64,000 nucleotides of DNA from Pirellulaceae bacterium. Its GTDB lineage: Bacteria > Planctomycetota > Planctomycetia > Pirellulales > Pirellulaceae. The stretch spans positions 62,001 to 126,000 of the forward strand of contig JAGYIQ010000005.1 in the NCBI GenBank assembly GCA_018402565.1. Reading direction: 5' to 3'. Positions 44,006-53,684 of this stretch are shown piece after piece. The first letter of the stretch is position 1. Each line of letters starts with the position of its first letter. The notes under the pieces were generated by a model. That model was given only the letters and a program-made list of their open reading frames with translations. It did no database searches and was not told where the DNA came from. The translations under genes and the position numbers were made by a program.

Positions 44006-44770
44006 CTAACTGGAGATCGCCGCCGGGGACAGATGAGCGATCTGATTGAACTCCAGCAAGCGGCACTGCTGGGGCGTGACCACCAACTTGGTAATCGACG
44101 TGTTGTACAGGGAACGCGGTCGCACGAAATAATCTTCCCCGCCCGTCAAACACCGCGACAACAACAGCGCGATAAACTCGCCGTGCGAGACCAACAGCCA
44201 CCGTGACGACTCGGAAGTTGGAACATCGGCCGCCGCCTGCTGCAGTGTCTGCCGAACCAGGTCGGCTCGCGGAATCGCTTGCTGCCGAGTCTCATGTCCA
44301 GGCAGTCGATTCCAGCCGCCAGACGTCCAATCGGCGGGTGGAGCTGCCCAGGGAAACTCGACCTGCACCTCCTCCCGTGACAGCCCGGGAACCGCCTGCA
44401 GTGGCTGCTCGGCGTGCCCCAAATAACAGCCTCCGACTTCGTGAATCTCGCGCCAAATTTCAAAGCCCGCCGCCCGAGCGACTCCGGAGGGCGAGCCATT
44501 CTCGACGGCCCGCCCATTCTCGACGGCCCGCCCATTCTCGACGGCCCGCCCCGTTTCACCCGCATTCAACGGAGCCGCGGTCTGCAGCGCTCGGCGAAAG
44601 GCGCTGACGCTCTTCCGCGCGAACGAATTGCCCGATTCGCAGAGGTACTGGGCCAGAGCCGCCGCCTGCCAATGCCCCAAATCGGTCAAAGCCGGATCGG
44701 GCTGCCGCTCGGTTTCACCAGCGGCATTGTTCTGCGATTGCGCGTGCCGCACCAACCAGACTTCAATCAT
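44006..44770 (-). CDS. Histidine phosphatase family protein
   Basis: The protein has 254 residues. Its ATG at 44770 overlaps the stop of the YhaN-like gene by 8 bases. It starts EVWLVRHAQS (catalytic His9 in RHxxS), with RALQTA (second Arg) and LLVSHGEFIALLL (second His). These are the residues of the branch-1 histidine phosphatase/phosphoglycerate mutase family. An in-frame 18-bp triplication (GRAVEN three times) lies after residue ~75, probably on the surface. It is probably the last gene of the minus-strand run starting at 49492. The substrate is unknown. Confidence 0.88.
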   Translation of the reverse strand: MIEVWLVRHAQSQNNAAGETERQPDPALTDLGHWQAAALAQYLCESGNSFARKSVSAFRRALQTAAPLNAGETGRAVENGRAVENGRAVENGSPSGVARAAGFEIWREIHEVGGCYLGHAEQPLQAVPGLSREEVQVEFPWAAPPADWTSGGWNRLPGHETRQQAIPRADLVRQTLQQAAADVPTSESSRWLLVSHGEFIALLLSRCLTGGEDYFVRPRSLYNTSITKLVVTPQQCRLLEFNQIAHLSPAAISS

Positions 44771-47700
44771 TCCCGGTCCTTGGTTCCACCGTGGTCTCGT
44801 AGGCAGTTTCCCACCACATCTCAAAATCCGGACCTTCGTGCTCGACCAACACTTCCACGTCGGGCGCGATCGCCGGGGCCGCCTCGTCTTTGTATTCGGG
44901 CTCCAGCGGTTCGTCAACCAAGTAGTCCCATTCGTCATCGGCATCGACTCGGACGACGGTGCCCCCTTCGGCTTGCACCGCGTCCCGATGATGCGGCAGG
45001 GCCTGGACCGACACCCCGTGCTTGCCGCAGGCCTGATGGATGTGGTGATGGCAAGTGAACATCAGCACCTGATAACCCGTGCGAGCAAATTGGGCCAAGA
45101 CCCGCGCGGCGCTGTCGCAACGTTCTTCATCGAAGTTTACCAACACGTCGTCCAGGACCATCGGCAGGACGATGCCGCGTCGCGCGTAGGCACTGACCAA
45201 GGCCAACCGCAACGCCAAGAACACGGCTTCACGCGTGCCGCGGCTCAGCAGCTCCACGTGGATCGCCTGACCACTTGCATGATCGACATACAAGTTCTCG
45301 CCCACCAAGCGAGTCCAAATCCGCCGGTACTCGCCATCGGTCAACTCTTCCAAGTACCGCGACGCCTCCTTCAGCGTCTCAGGCTGCCGCAACTTCTCGT
45401 GCTGTTCGCGTATCGACTCCAATAACTGATTCACCACCGCCAACTGTTGCCATGTCCGCGTCAGGTCTTCAACCTGGCTGTCGACCGAACTCAATTGCAA
45501 GCGAGCGACTTCGAGGGACGTGTCGGTGCTCAACGACTCCATCTCTTGCAGCAACTTGCCTCGCTCCAGGGTGATCGCCGTGATCCGTTGCTTGAGCCCC
45601 TCGATGTCTTGAGCCAACTTGTCCCACAGACGTTCCAAGCCGCTGGCTCCGTGCTGTTGCACCAAGCCCACGATCGTCTCCCATTGGAAGTTCCCCCCCA
45701 ATGCCGCGCGGATCTGTTCGTCGACGGCCTCCAACTTGTCACGCAACTTGGCCCGCTGTTGATGCTGATGCGAAAAGTCCCGGAATTGCTCCTCGGTGTT
45801 CGCCCCCGCCGCCGACAACAAGCGGCGTTTCGAGGCCTGCAGTTTGTCCAAGCGGGCCCGCTGTTGGTTGTATTGGCTCCGCAGTTGCTTGAACTCGGCC
45901 GCCAACTTCTCCCGCCGCTGGATCAAGTCGCGCTGCTCCCGCACCAACCGCTGCAATTCCTGCAGACGTTTGTGCGGGTCGCTCTCGGTCAAACCGAACT
46001 GGGTCTCTTCGGACAAGGCCTGAATCCGCGCACAAAACACGCGATACTCGTTCTGCTTCTCGCTCAAGCGTTGCCCGCTCTCTTCAATCGCCCCGCGATG
46101 CTCTTCGATCCGCTCGATTAGCCGAGCCAAATCCTTGATCTCGGCCGGCTTCAAGCGATCCGGCAATTGCAGACTCTTGAGCGTCTCGCGCCAATGCCGC
46201 TGGCCCTTTTTCAGAGTACCTTCCACTTTGTCCCGTTTCAGCTTCAAGGTCTCCAAGTGCTGATGCGCGGCATGCAACTTATTTTCCATTGGGATAATAT
46301 CACCCATCTTGCCAATCTGACTCTCGGCCTCTTTCAGCCGCGTCTCCCAGTGCGTCACACCCGGTGGCAACTCGGCATCCAACTCATCCCGATTCTGCCG
46401 CGCGCGTTTCAACTGCTGCCGGACCAATTCAATCTGATGCAGGAAATCATTCAGCTCATCCCGCGCGTTCCGCTCGTAGCTTTGCTTCAGCCAATAGGCA
46501 AACAACACAGCCACCGATCCCATGATGAACATCAAGATACCCGAGGAACGCAGCGACTGTTCGACCTGCGGGCTCAACCAATTCTGCGTGCCAAAGACCA
46601 ACAACAACAGGCCAGCCAACGCCACACCGCCGATCATCAGCAGCCTCGAGGCCGGCAACTCTTGGTTCTCAACCACGACATCCAAGTCGCGTTGCAACTC
46701 GCGTCGCTGGGTCTCCAACACCTCAATCTTTTTATCCAGCTCCGTCCGCTTCCGCAGTCGGTTAGCCAAACGCGAGGTCTCGTCCAATGTCGAGGGAGCC
46801 CCCTGTTGCACACCCGCGTGGGCCCGAGCCGACTCCAAGGTGTCGCCCAAGTGCTTGACTTCAATCTCGGCCTCGCGGACCTCTTCCTCGGCCCGCGTCA
46901 ATCGCTCGCGATCCTCACGAATGCTCCGCGCCACACCATGCAGGGTGGTGATCGTGGTCGCCGACAACGTCGCCAACTCCCGGTTCTCCACACCCAAGGT
47001 CCGTTGAATCTCGGCCGACACCTCCTTGAGGCCCGCCTGAGCTGCCTTGCGTTGCTCCTCCAACTGCCCGATCTCACGCTCGATCGATTCCAACCATGGC
47101 ACGTGCTCGCCCAACGCTTCGATCCGACCACGGTTCTTCCACAACACTCGCTGGATCGGAATGCCCGCAACGTTCTGCCGCAAGTGCTTGCGTTCGATCA
47201 ATTGCTTCGCCAGCAACTCCTTTTGCTTGACCAACTCCTGATTCAAGTGATCCAACTTCGGCAAATCCAACAAACTGGGGTCCGGCAAGGCGCCAAACGC
47301 CGCGATCTGCTGGTCGACCAAACAACGATTCTGCCAACGCTCGGCGATCTGCATGCCCATCTCTACCTGCCGCGCCTCGCCCTCCGTGGTCGCCAAGGCC
47401 CGCTCCAACTCACTCAGCTGACGCGACAAGTCGCGGGCCTGGGCCGCGATCTTGACCCAGCGTCGCCCGCCCGCCACCGACGCATCGATCTTGATCAACA
47501 GGTCTTTCCGCTGCTTCAGCAATTGCCCCAACCGGTGTTGCGGGTCCTGCCAATCGCCGCTGACCAACTTCTCGCGCTGCTGCCGGATCTCGCGGAGCAC
47601 ATCGATCAACGACACCCGATCAAATCCACTCGTCAATCGGTACAAGTGATCGGCGGCCTGCGTGTCGTTCAAGGCCCCCAACTCTTGGATCTCCTGCAAG

Positions 47701-48095
47701 CCGATCGCAAACACATGGTTGAAGATCGCCTCGTCGACCTCGTTCATGATCACTCGCAACCGACTCTGGCCCATCGCACTGCCGTCGGGCGTCACGATCA
47801 CCACGTCGCCGTCATCGGTCGGTCGTTGCAGGTCCAAGTGCCGCTGGATCTCCAAGCCGCCCTCGATCCGCTCCAACCACAAACGCCCGCCCGGCGTGCC
47901 GCCGTACACCGGTGGCATGTACTTCTCTCGCCGCTCTTTGGGGAAACCAAAGAAACACGTGCGAATAAACTGCATCAAGGTACTTTTGCCGGCCTCGTTG
48001 CGACCAAAAAAGACCGTCATGCCGTCCGGTATGTTCTCCACCGTCAGGTCTCGCCAAATGCCGAAACCATCGATCCGCATGCCTTTGATCTTCAT
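44763..48095 (-). CDS. YhaN-like AAA ATPase of the Rad50/SbcC type with membrane helices in the coil
   Basis: The protein has 1110 residues from ATG 48095. The N-terminal half-ATPase has MKIKGMRIDGFGIWRD and Walker A FFGRNEAGKST (~30-40). The C-terminal half has SRGTREAVFLALRLAL (signature) and Walker B LPMVLDDVLVNFDEER. Between them are ~800 residues of coiled coil. No CxxC zinc hook is seen. Instead two hydrophobic segments at ~490-560 (LLMIGGVALAGLLLLVFG, ILMFIMGSVAVLFAYWL) suggest the coil tip is in a membrane. The partner SbcD/YhaO-like gene precedes it on the same strand, 125 bp away, as in SbcCD and YhaON pairs. It should be an ATP-driven structural or nuclease-associated complex; the substrate is unknown. 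Confidence 0.88.
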   Translation of the reverse strand: MKIKGMRIDGFGIWRDLTVENIPDGMTVFFGRNEAGKSTLMQFIRTCFFGFPKERREKYMPPVYGGTPGGRLWLERIEGGLEIQRHLDLQRPTDDGDVVIVTPDGSAMGQSRLRVIMNEVDEAIFNHVFAIGLQEIQELGALNDTQAADHLYRLTSGFDRVSLIDVLREIRQQREKLVSGDWQDPQHRLGQLLKQRKDLLIKIDASVAGGRRWVKIAAQARDLSRQLSELERALATTEGEARQVEMGMQIAERWQNRCLVDQQIAAFGALPDPSLLDLPKLDHLNQELVKQKELLAKQLIERKHLRQNVAGIPIQRVLWKNRGRIEALGEHVPWLESIEREIGQLEEQRKAAQAGLKEVSAEIQRTLGVENRELATLSATTITTLHGVARSIREDRERLTRAEEEVREAEIEVKHLGDTLESARAHAGVQQGAPSTLDETSRLANRLRKRTELDKKIEVLETQRRELQRDLDVVVENQELPASRLLMIGGVALAGLLLLVFGTQNWLSPQVEQSLRSSGILMFIMGSVAVLFAYWLKQSYERNARDELNDFLHQIELVRQQLKRARQNRDELDAELPPGVTHWETRLKEAESQIGKMGDIIPMENKLHAAHQHLETLKLKRDKVEGTLKKGQRHWRETLKSLQLPDRLKPAEIKDLARLIERIEEHRGAIEESGQRLSEKQNEYRVFCARIQALSEETQFGLTESDPHKRLQELQRLVREQRDLIQRREKLAAEFKQLRSQYNQQRARLDKLQASKRRLLSAAGANTEEQFRDFSHQHQQRAKLRDKLEAVDEQIRAALGGNFQWETIVGLVQQHGASGLERLWDKLAQDIEGLKQRITAITLERGKLLQEMESLSTDTSLEVARLQLSSVDSQVEDLTRTWQQLAVVNQLLESIREQHEKLRQPETLKEASRYLEELTDGEYRRIWTRLVGENLYVDHASGQAIHVELLSRGTREAVFLALRLALVSAYARRGIVLPMVLDDVLVNFDEERCDSAARVLAQFARTGYQVLMFTCHHHIHQACGKHGVSVQALPHHRDAVQAEGGTVVRVDADDEWDYLVDEPLEPEYKDEAAPAIAPDVEVLVEHEGPDFEMWWETAYETTVEPRTGND

Positions 48096-48220
48096 GATCG
48101 AATCTCCCACTTCCTCGCTCGGTTCAACTGAACCCGGCTCGCTTGTACTCGGTCTGTCTAAATCCCAATCGCTTGATCGCCTGGTCCCAACGCCCCAGAC
48201 GGCCGTCGGCCCGACGAGCG

Positions 48221-49492
48221 TTAACTCTGATTGCCGCCCAAGCGTTCAATCCCACCCAACAACGCGGTGTCCAACACCGCCTCGCGGGTGGCCGCATCCA
48301 TTCGCGTCAAACGCGTCACACCCGCCACCTCGTCCTGCCCACCTGCATAATGCGCCAATTGGAACGGCAACTTGCCGTCCTGGCGATAGCGAGCCACCTC
48401 GCGCAAGTAGTCACCCAATAAGGTGTCCTCCTCCTGCCAACCCTTGGGCAAGTTCTGCGGGGCCGAACAAGTCAAACTCACCGACCACAGCCCCGGCGTA
48501 CCACCGAACTCATGACGCAACCACTTTAACAACTTGACAACCGTCTCCTCCCGACGGAATTCGGCCGAATAATCACCCGTCGTGGCAATCTGCCAATTCA
48601 CCAACAAATGCATGTCCGGAAACTTCGAAGTCACCTGCAAGGCCCGATCCGCCAACAGGTCCTTCAAGGCGTCGAGATGAATCGACTCCGCCACCGCCAA
48701 ACTCAGCGTCAACCAACGCACGCCGTCACAATCCACCGTCTGCGTCCGCAACTGCCCATCGACCTCCAATGAAACCAACACCGCCCCATGAGCCCCAACC
48801 GCCGATGAACCCCGCCCCTGCGGAGTACCCGGAAAGGCCACCACCACTCCCGAATGAGTCGACACGTCACGCTTGGCCTGCCCCCCCAACGCCCAATAAC
48901 GAATGCCCTGCCCCGCCAACCGAGCCATCTCCAACGGCCCCCGCTCGGCCGACAACGACGTCAGGCCGATCGGCAACCCCACCCCCGCCCCCGCTTGAAA
49001 ATCCTTCCAAGAAGAACGCTGCGGATCATACGCCGACCCGTACACCGTCGCCACAACCTTCTCCCGACGACGGACCGTCACACCGTCCACCAACGTCGAA
49101 GCAAACAACCGCACATTGCCAGGCAACTCAATCGCCGTCGGCCATCGATCCAAGTGATCCTGCGGACCCGCACACCAGAAAACCTCAATCCCCCGCTGAC
49201 CCAAACGCTCGAACTGACTCAACAGAAACGCCAAAGCCCGCGGCCCACCCACGTCCAAATCCACCACGTTGCCCGACAGCAAGACAAATTCCACCCGCTC
49301 GGCAATCGCCGCATCAAACATCCGCGTCGCCGCATCGTAAGCCGCCGAAGCCAAGACCGGCTGCCAAGCCGGCGGAAACTCGGACAACCCCGCCAAGGGC
49401 TCGTGCAACCGCAAATCACTGGCATGCAAAAACCGCACCGGCTCCCACCGGACACCCGACTTGACCGACTCGGTTTGACCCTCGCTGCTCAT
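48221..49492 (-). CDS. YhaO/SbcD-like metallophosphoesterase with degenerate metal sites
   Basis: The protein has 423 residues. ATG 49492 is chosen for GGGAG five bases before it. The overall plan (HASDLRLHEPLAG, FVLLSGNVVD, VFWCAGPQD, YWALGGQAK) is that of the Mre11/SbcD/YhaO phosphoesterase. The metal ligands are mostly replaced: DxH is D26-L-R28, GD is G74-N75, GNHD is G109-P-Q-D112 and GHxH is GGQA at 203-206. Activity of the usual kind is therefore unlikely. It precedes the YhaN-like gene. It may act as a structural subunit. Confidence 0.8.
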   Translation of the reverse strand: MSSEGQTESVKSGVRWEPVRFLHASDLRLHEPLAGLSEFPPAWQPVLASAAYDAATRMFDAAIAERVEFVLLSGNVVDLDVGGPRALAFLLSQFERLGQRGIEVFWCAGPQDHLDRWPTAIELPGNVRLFASTLVDGVTVRRREKVVATVYGSAYDPQRSSWKDFQAGAGVGLPIGLTSLSAERGPLEMARLAGQGIRYWALGGQAKRDVSTHSGVVVAFPGTPQGRGSSAVGAHGAVLVSLEVDGQLRTQTVDCDGVRWLTLSLAVAESIHLDALKDLLADRALQVTSKFPDMHLLVNWQIATTGDYSAEFRREETVVKLLKWLRHEFGGTPGLWSVSLTCSAPQNLPKGWQEEDTLLGDYLREVARYRQDGKLPFQLAHYAGGQDEVAGVTRLTRMDAATREAVLDTALLGGIERLGGNQS

Positions 49493-49660
49493 CCGCACTC
49501 CCTTGTTGTTGCCGCCCACCCACGACGCGATCCACTCCCCAATCGAGCCAATCTTGCGCAATCCATGCCAAACACTCAGCCGCTGCGAATTGCTCAAACC
49601 GCCCAGTTTAGTGGATTTAAGGCAACGGAACTAGACCAATCCAGCGTGACGCTTCCCGCC

Positions 49661-50746
49661 TCAACGTTTCCGGCCTAAAGCCGTTTGAATCGCAATAAAC
49701 TCGCCCAGATTATCCATGGTCAACAGGCCGACCAACCGCTGCCGACTGAGCACCGGAATCGTGGTGCACTGACAGGCCTGCAGTTTTTGAAAGGCCGTCT
49801 CCAACATCTCATTGGCATCCACCAACAAGAATTCGCGTTCCATCGCCTCCCCCACCGTCCGCTCCAAGCCGCCTTGCGTCAAGCCGTTGATCAAGTTCTG
49901 GCGGGACAGGACGCCCACCACCTGATCGCTCTCCACCACGGGAAAGTCGTGCTGCGAACCGGACATCACCAATTGCACGACGTGGCTGATGGGGTGATCG
50001 GGGTGCAGGACATGAAACTGAGTGATCATGGCCCGCGACACCGGGATGCCGCCGATCGCGGCCCTCAACTGCGCAAAGCTGGCCTCCGACGCGGCTCCGA
50101 TCCAGACGAACAAGGCGATAAACACCAGGAACCAATTGCCAAACAGGATCCCCACCAAGCCGAACAACCACGCCATCCCCTGGCCCACCCCCGCGGCGAT
50201 CTGCGTGGCCTGCGAGTAATCCATGAACATGGCCAAACCCGCCCGCAGGACGCGCCCGCCATCCATCGGAAAAGCCGGCAACAAGTTGAACACCACCAAG
50301 AACAAGTTCACAATCATCAGCCGTTCCAAAAACGGCCCGCCCGTGACACTCAGCTCCTGCCACGGCGCCAGCGTCTGCGTGGCAATCAACCACACTGCCA
50401 ACAGACCCGCAATCACGACGTTGACCAACGGCCCCGCCAAAGCCACCCACAACTCCTGCCACGGCTCGTCCGGCATGCGCTCCAAACGAGCCACACCGCC
50501 GATCGGCAGCAAGGTGATGTCACGCGTCCGAATGCCATACCGAGCCGCCATCAAGGCGTGCCCGAACTCGTGCAATAACACACAAAAGAACAAAGCAGAA
50601 ATAAAGGCCACGGCCGTCACCGTGTCGCTCAAGTCGCGACTGGTGACCCAATGACTGTAGGCGATGAACGCCAAGAGCAACAAAAAAGTGACATGCACAT
50701 AGACAGCGATGCCCTGGAATTGCCCGATCTTCAAAGACCATTTCAT
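49661..50746 (-). CDS. Site-2 protease (M50) with C-terminal CBS pair
   Basis: The protein has 361 residues. Six hydrophobic segments surround the zinc site LLHEFGHAL (His59, Glu60, His63) and the second site FNLLPAFPMDGGR. Residues ~235-350 are two CBS domains (HPISHVVQLVMSGSQHDFPVVESDQVVGVLSR, TIPVLSRQRLVGLLTMDNL) that may sense adenosyl ligands. Such proteases cut membrane-bound regulators. It lies directly downstream of a sigma/anti-sigma/hypothetical trio on the same strand, which suggests but does not prove a shared function. Confidence 0.92.
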   Translation of the reverse strand: MKWSLKIGQFQGIAVYVHVTFLLLLAFIAYSHWVTSRDLSDTVTAVAFISALFFCVLLHEFGHALMAARYGIRTRDITLLPIGGVARLERMPDEPWQELWVALAGPLVNVVIAGLLAVWLIATQTLAPWQELSVTGGPFLERLMIVNLFLVVFNLLPAFPMDGGRVLRAGLAMFMDYSQATQIAAGVGQGMAWLFGLVGILFGNWFLVFIALFVWIGAASEASFAQLRAAIGGIPVSRAMITQFHVLHPDHPISHVVQLVMSGSQHDFPVVESDQVVGVLSRQNLINGLTQGGLERTVGEAMEREFLLVDANEMLETAFQKLQACQCTTIPVLSRQRLVGLLTMDNLGEFIAIQTALGRKR

Positions 50747-50855
50747 GGCGCCAACCTTCCTCTTCTGTGAGCGGAATCACCGCCCCCACGTGGGACAAGC
50801 CGGGCCACACGGCCAATCAAGTCAGCCAGCCAAATCAGCCAGCCAAATCAGCCAA

Positions 50856-51848
50856 TCACATCAGCGGCGAACGACTGTCGGGTCGGGGGCGGCGCTGGGA
50901 ATCGGGAGCCGTTCCCGATTCGGGCGTCGCTCCCGTGCGATCCACCGGTGGGCCGATGCCGCGGCCCGGCGGGCCACTTCCCGGCGGCCGGAATCCCGGC
51001 AGCAACCGTTCAAAGTAATAGGCTCGCAGCTTTTGTTCAATGGCATCGGGCGTCATGTCGGGCAGTTCTGTCAACGCCGTCCGCTCCTGTTCGTCCAAAG
51101 TTTCATACACCGATTTCAGCATCGCGGACGTCGGCTGCATGATCATCTCGCCCCAATTCAGCACCAACGTCAACCGCTCGTCTTTGCCGTCGGTCGTCCG
51201 ACCCTTGCGCTGCTGCATCAGCGCCGCCGCCTTCTCGCCCTTCTCCGTGAACAGGGCCTGCAAGTCATCCAACTCCGCTTCCGTAATCGGAACACGATCC
51301 ATGCCGTCCCGCCGCCCACCACTGCGTTCCACTCGCCCGCCGCTCTCATCCGGCCGCGAATTGGCCGAGCCCTCACGACCCAACCTCGCCTCCCGAGCTT
51401 CCCGCGCCCGCCGCATCATGGTGTTGCGAAACCACTCACGCAAGATCTTGATCTCGTCCAAACTCAACCGTGTCGATTCGTCTCGCCCCAAGTTCTGCTC
51501 GTACTGCTCCAAACGATAACGGTGCACCCGCTCCATCCGCTGATCCACCGAACCCGTCCGCAACTCCGCGCCCTTGCGATCGTTCAACGAGGAGTTCCAC
51601 TGATAATACTGGTTCATCACCACCCGCAACTGCTCGGCCTCCGAATGGGCCGCCAACCGCTGGTCAAACGCCTGCCACCGAGCCTGCTCCGCCGGCGACA
51701 AAGCCTGGAATCGCTCCCACTTCCGCAACATCTCGCGCTGCGATACCGCATCCAACTGCTCAAACGCAGTTCGATTCTCCTCCACCGCCTGGGGCACGTA
51801 CCACAGCACCCCCAGCCCAACCAACGCACCTAAACTACGGAGCCACAT
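50856..51848 (-). CDS. Hypothetical membrane-anchored protein next to the anti-sigma factor
   Basis: The protein has 330 residues. A single N-terminal hydrophobic helix (LGALVGLGVLWYV) is followed by a long charged, helix-rich domain with AFEQLDAVSQREMLRKWERFQALSPAEQARW, then an Arg/Gly-rich Pro tail. No family is recognised. The YLxxxxEMLRxWxxFxxL pattern resembles the DUF3106 and Spy-like helical proteins that sit beside anti-sigma genes in planctomycetes, but this is weak. The start overlaps the anti-sigma stop by 14 bases, so the two are translated together. Confidence 0.6.
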   Translation of the reverse strand: MWLRSLGALVGLGVLWYVPQAVEENRTAFEQLDAVSQREMLRKWERFQALSPAEQARWQAFDQRLAAHSEAEQLRVVMNQYYQWNSSLNDRKGAELRTGSVDQRMERVHRYRLEQYEQNLGRDESTRLSLDEIKILREWFRNTMMRRAREAREARLGREGSANSRPDESGGRVERSGGRRDGMDRVPITEAELDDLQALFTEKGEKAAALMQQRKGRTTDGKDERLTLVLNWGEMIMQPTSAMLKSVYETLDEQERTALTELPDMTPDAIEQKLRAYYFERLLPGFRPPGSGPPGRGIGPPVDRTGATPESGTAPDSQRRPRPDSRSPLM

Positions 51849-52605
51849 GATTCACCTCCCGGGTGAACAGCCCTTCCTTCTCCAATCGCAACAAAAAATC
51901 AAAATCGCCCAACAGCTCGTACTTCTCCCAATCGCGAATCAAGCGATACGACTCCAGAAACTCGCGCTCGTCCGCCGTCTGCGCCTGCCGCGCCCACATA
52001 TATCCCATACCCAACGACAACAGCAATCCCGCGGCCACCACCAACGGGGCAACCCACTTACGCCAACCCTTCCAACGCGACTCCGTGGCCAACTCTCGCT
52101 GCACAACCAACTTCATCGTGCTCTCGGTAAAGTCGACACTGCACGACTCGCGCGGCAATGCATCCAACGCATCCCAAGAACTCTGCAACGACGCCAAATC
52201 CGCCCGAGCCGACTCGTCCTCCAACAAACGACGTTCCACTCGCCGACGCTGCTCGTCGTCCAAGTACCCGTCCAAATACACCACCAACTCGTCCACCGTG
52301 CTGGAGACATCCACGGTGTCCGCCAACCCGAACTCCTCGTCCGGCCAACGCCCGCCAGCCAATTCCCCGTCCGACAATTCCCCGTCCGCCAATTCCGCCT
52401 TTGCGGCCATTCGATGCATGGGGCTATCGGTCGCCTCTTGGGCGTCCTGCCGACCAACCGAGCCCAAGCCACGAGAGGTGGACTCACGAGAGGCGGACTC
52501 ACGAGAGGTGGACTCACCCGAACCGGCAACGCCCGCATCCGCCGCCGGCAGGTTCACGCCCGCGGGCCCATCTTCCGAAAACTCAGGTTGCTTGCGATCA
52601 GACAT
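51835..52605 (-). CDS. Anti-sigma factor without a zinc motif
   Basis: The protein has 256 residues. The cytoplasmic domain VVYLDGYLDDEQRRRVERRLLEDESARADLASLQ is the shape of anti-sigma domains but lacks the HxxxCxxC zinc residues. One membrane helix (VAPLVVAAGLLLSLGMGYMW) follows at ~180-200. A periplasmic or C-terminal stretch contains EYRLIRDWEKYELLGDFDFLLRLEKEGLF-like features. An in-frame 15-bp repeat (STSRE, SASRE) sits near residues 30-45. It should hold the ECF sigma factor encoded just upstream. Confidence 0.8.
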   Translation of the reverse strand: MSDRKQPEFSEDGPAGVNLPAADAGVAGSGESTSRESASRESTSRGLGSVGRQDAQEATDSPMHRMAAKAELADGELSDGELAGGRWPDEEFGLADTVDVSSTVDELVVYLDGYLDDEQRRRVERRLLEDESARADLASLQSSWDALDALPRESCSVDFTESTMKLVVQRELATESRWKGWRKWVAPLVVAAGLLLSLGMGYMWARQAQTADEREFLESYRLIRDWEKYELLGDFDFLLRLEKEGLFTREVNHVAP

Positions 52606-52817
52606 ACCACACTTCCATGGATCGAACTTGGCGTCCCATTAAACCACGGGAACGCGCCAGAGTTCCGCTCGCTTTCCGCAAAAACGCCCTGCCATCCCCG
52701 CAATCCACCGAGCAATCGGATCCGCCCCAGCCCCGCGGCGAACCCAAAACCGCCCAACTTACCCGCCCCACCGGCAGCAACTGGGCTAACCCAGCCACCG
52801 CCCGACGCCGCCCCGAC

Positions 52818-53648
52818 TCACCGATCCCCGGCCGCCTCCGCACCACCCGCCGACTCACCCGAACCCCGCGGCAGCCCGCCCTGATCCAGGTACGGCTGCA
52901 ACGCGTCGCGGAGGTTATTCCGAGCCCGAGACAGCAGGGACTTGATCGCCGGCACCGTCAGACCCATCGTATCGGCGATCTCCTGATAACTCATGTTCTC
53001 GAACTTCGCCAACAATACCGCCATCCGCTGCCGCTCCGACAAGGTCTCCAACGCCATCCGTACCACCTGGCTCATCTCCAACTGCTCCAGCTGCCGCGCC
53101 GGCTGCAATCCGCTGGCATCTTTCGCCAATTGCTCCATCGTCGGCGCCGGCCCCGAGTCCGTCGCCGCCCCACCCAACTGCTGCTCGCGCCGCCGAGACA
53201 TCTGCCGAATGGCATTCCGCGCCACGTTCTGCGTGATCGTAAAGACCCAAGTCGAGAACTTGGCGTTGGGAACATAACTCTCCCGCGCCCGGTACATCCG
53301 CAGAAAGACGTCCTGCGCCAGATCCTCGGACTGCTGCCGATGGGGGATCAGATGCCGCAAGATGGCCAAGACACGATCTTGATACAGACGCACCAATTGC
53401 TCAAAAGCGGCCGCACTGCCCTGCTTCACCAACAACATCAGACGCACGTCCGGGTCGGTCAGCTCAAAAAAATTCCCCTCAACACCGCCCACAGCACCCG
53501 CGCCGGACACCGCCGACGCGGCACCCTGGCCCGCGACCGTATCCCCCGCCGGCGAACCGGCCACCGCCGAGCCCCCTGCCAGCACGCTACCGGCAGACTC
53601 ACCCCCCGTGGGCAAGGGCTGCGAGTCGGCAGGTGATTCAGTGGTCAA
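52818..53648 (-). CDS. ECF RNA polymerase sigma factor
   Basis: The protein has 276 residues from a probable TTG at 53648 (start uncertain). Region 2 (FEQLVRLYQDRVLAILRHL, EDLAQDVFLRMYRARESY, FSTWVFTITQNVARNAIR) and region 4 (LSERQRMAVLLAKFENMSYQEIADTMGLTVPAIKSLLSRARNNLRDAL) are complete. The first ~70 residues are a Gly/Ala/Ser-rich extension and the tail is Gly/Ala-rich. The next gene on the same strand is its anti-sigma factor. It should direct transcription of a stress or envelope regulon including this locus. Confidence 0.93.
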   Translation of the reverse strand: MTTESPADSQPLPTGGESAGSVLAGGSAVAGSPAGDTVAGQGAASAVSGAGAVGGVEGNFFELTDPDVRLMLLVKQGSAAAFEQLVRLYQDRVLAILRHLIPHRQQSEDLAQDVFLRMYRARESYVPNAKFSTWVFTITQNVARNAIRQMSRRREQQLGGAATDSGPAPTMEQLAKDASGLQPARQLEQLEMSQVVRMALETLSERQRMAVLLAKFENMSYQEIADTMGLTVPAIKSLLSRARNNLRDALQPYLDQGGLPRGSGESAGGAEAAGDR

Positions 53649-53684
53649 GACGAGGCCGCTCCAGAAACCCGGATCCGTGTTCCG

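Noticed and set aside
46167-48131. A 654-residue plus-strand frame opposite the YhaN-like gene
   Set aside because: Low-complexity Leu/Gln/Arg composition from the reverse of a coiled-coil gene.
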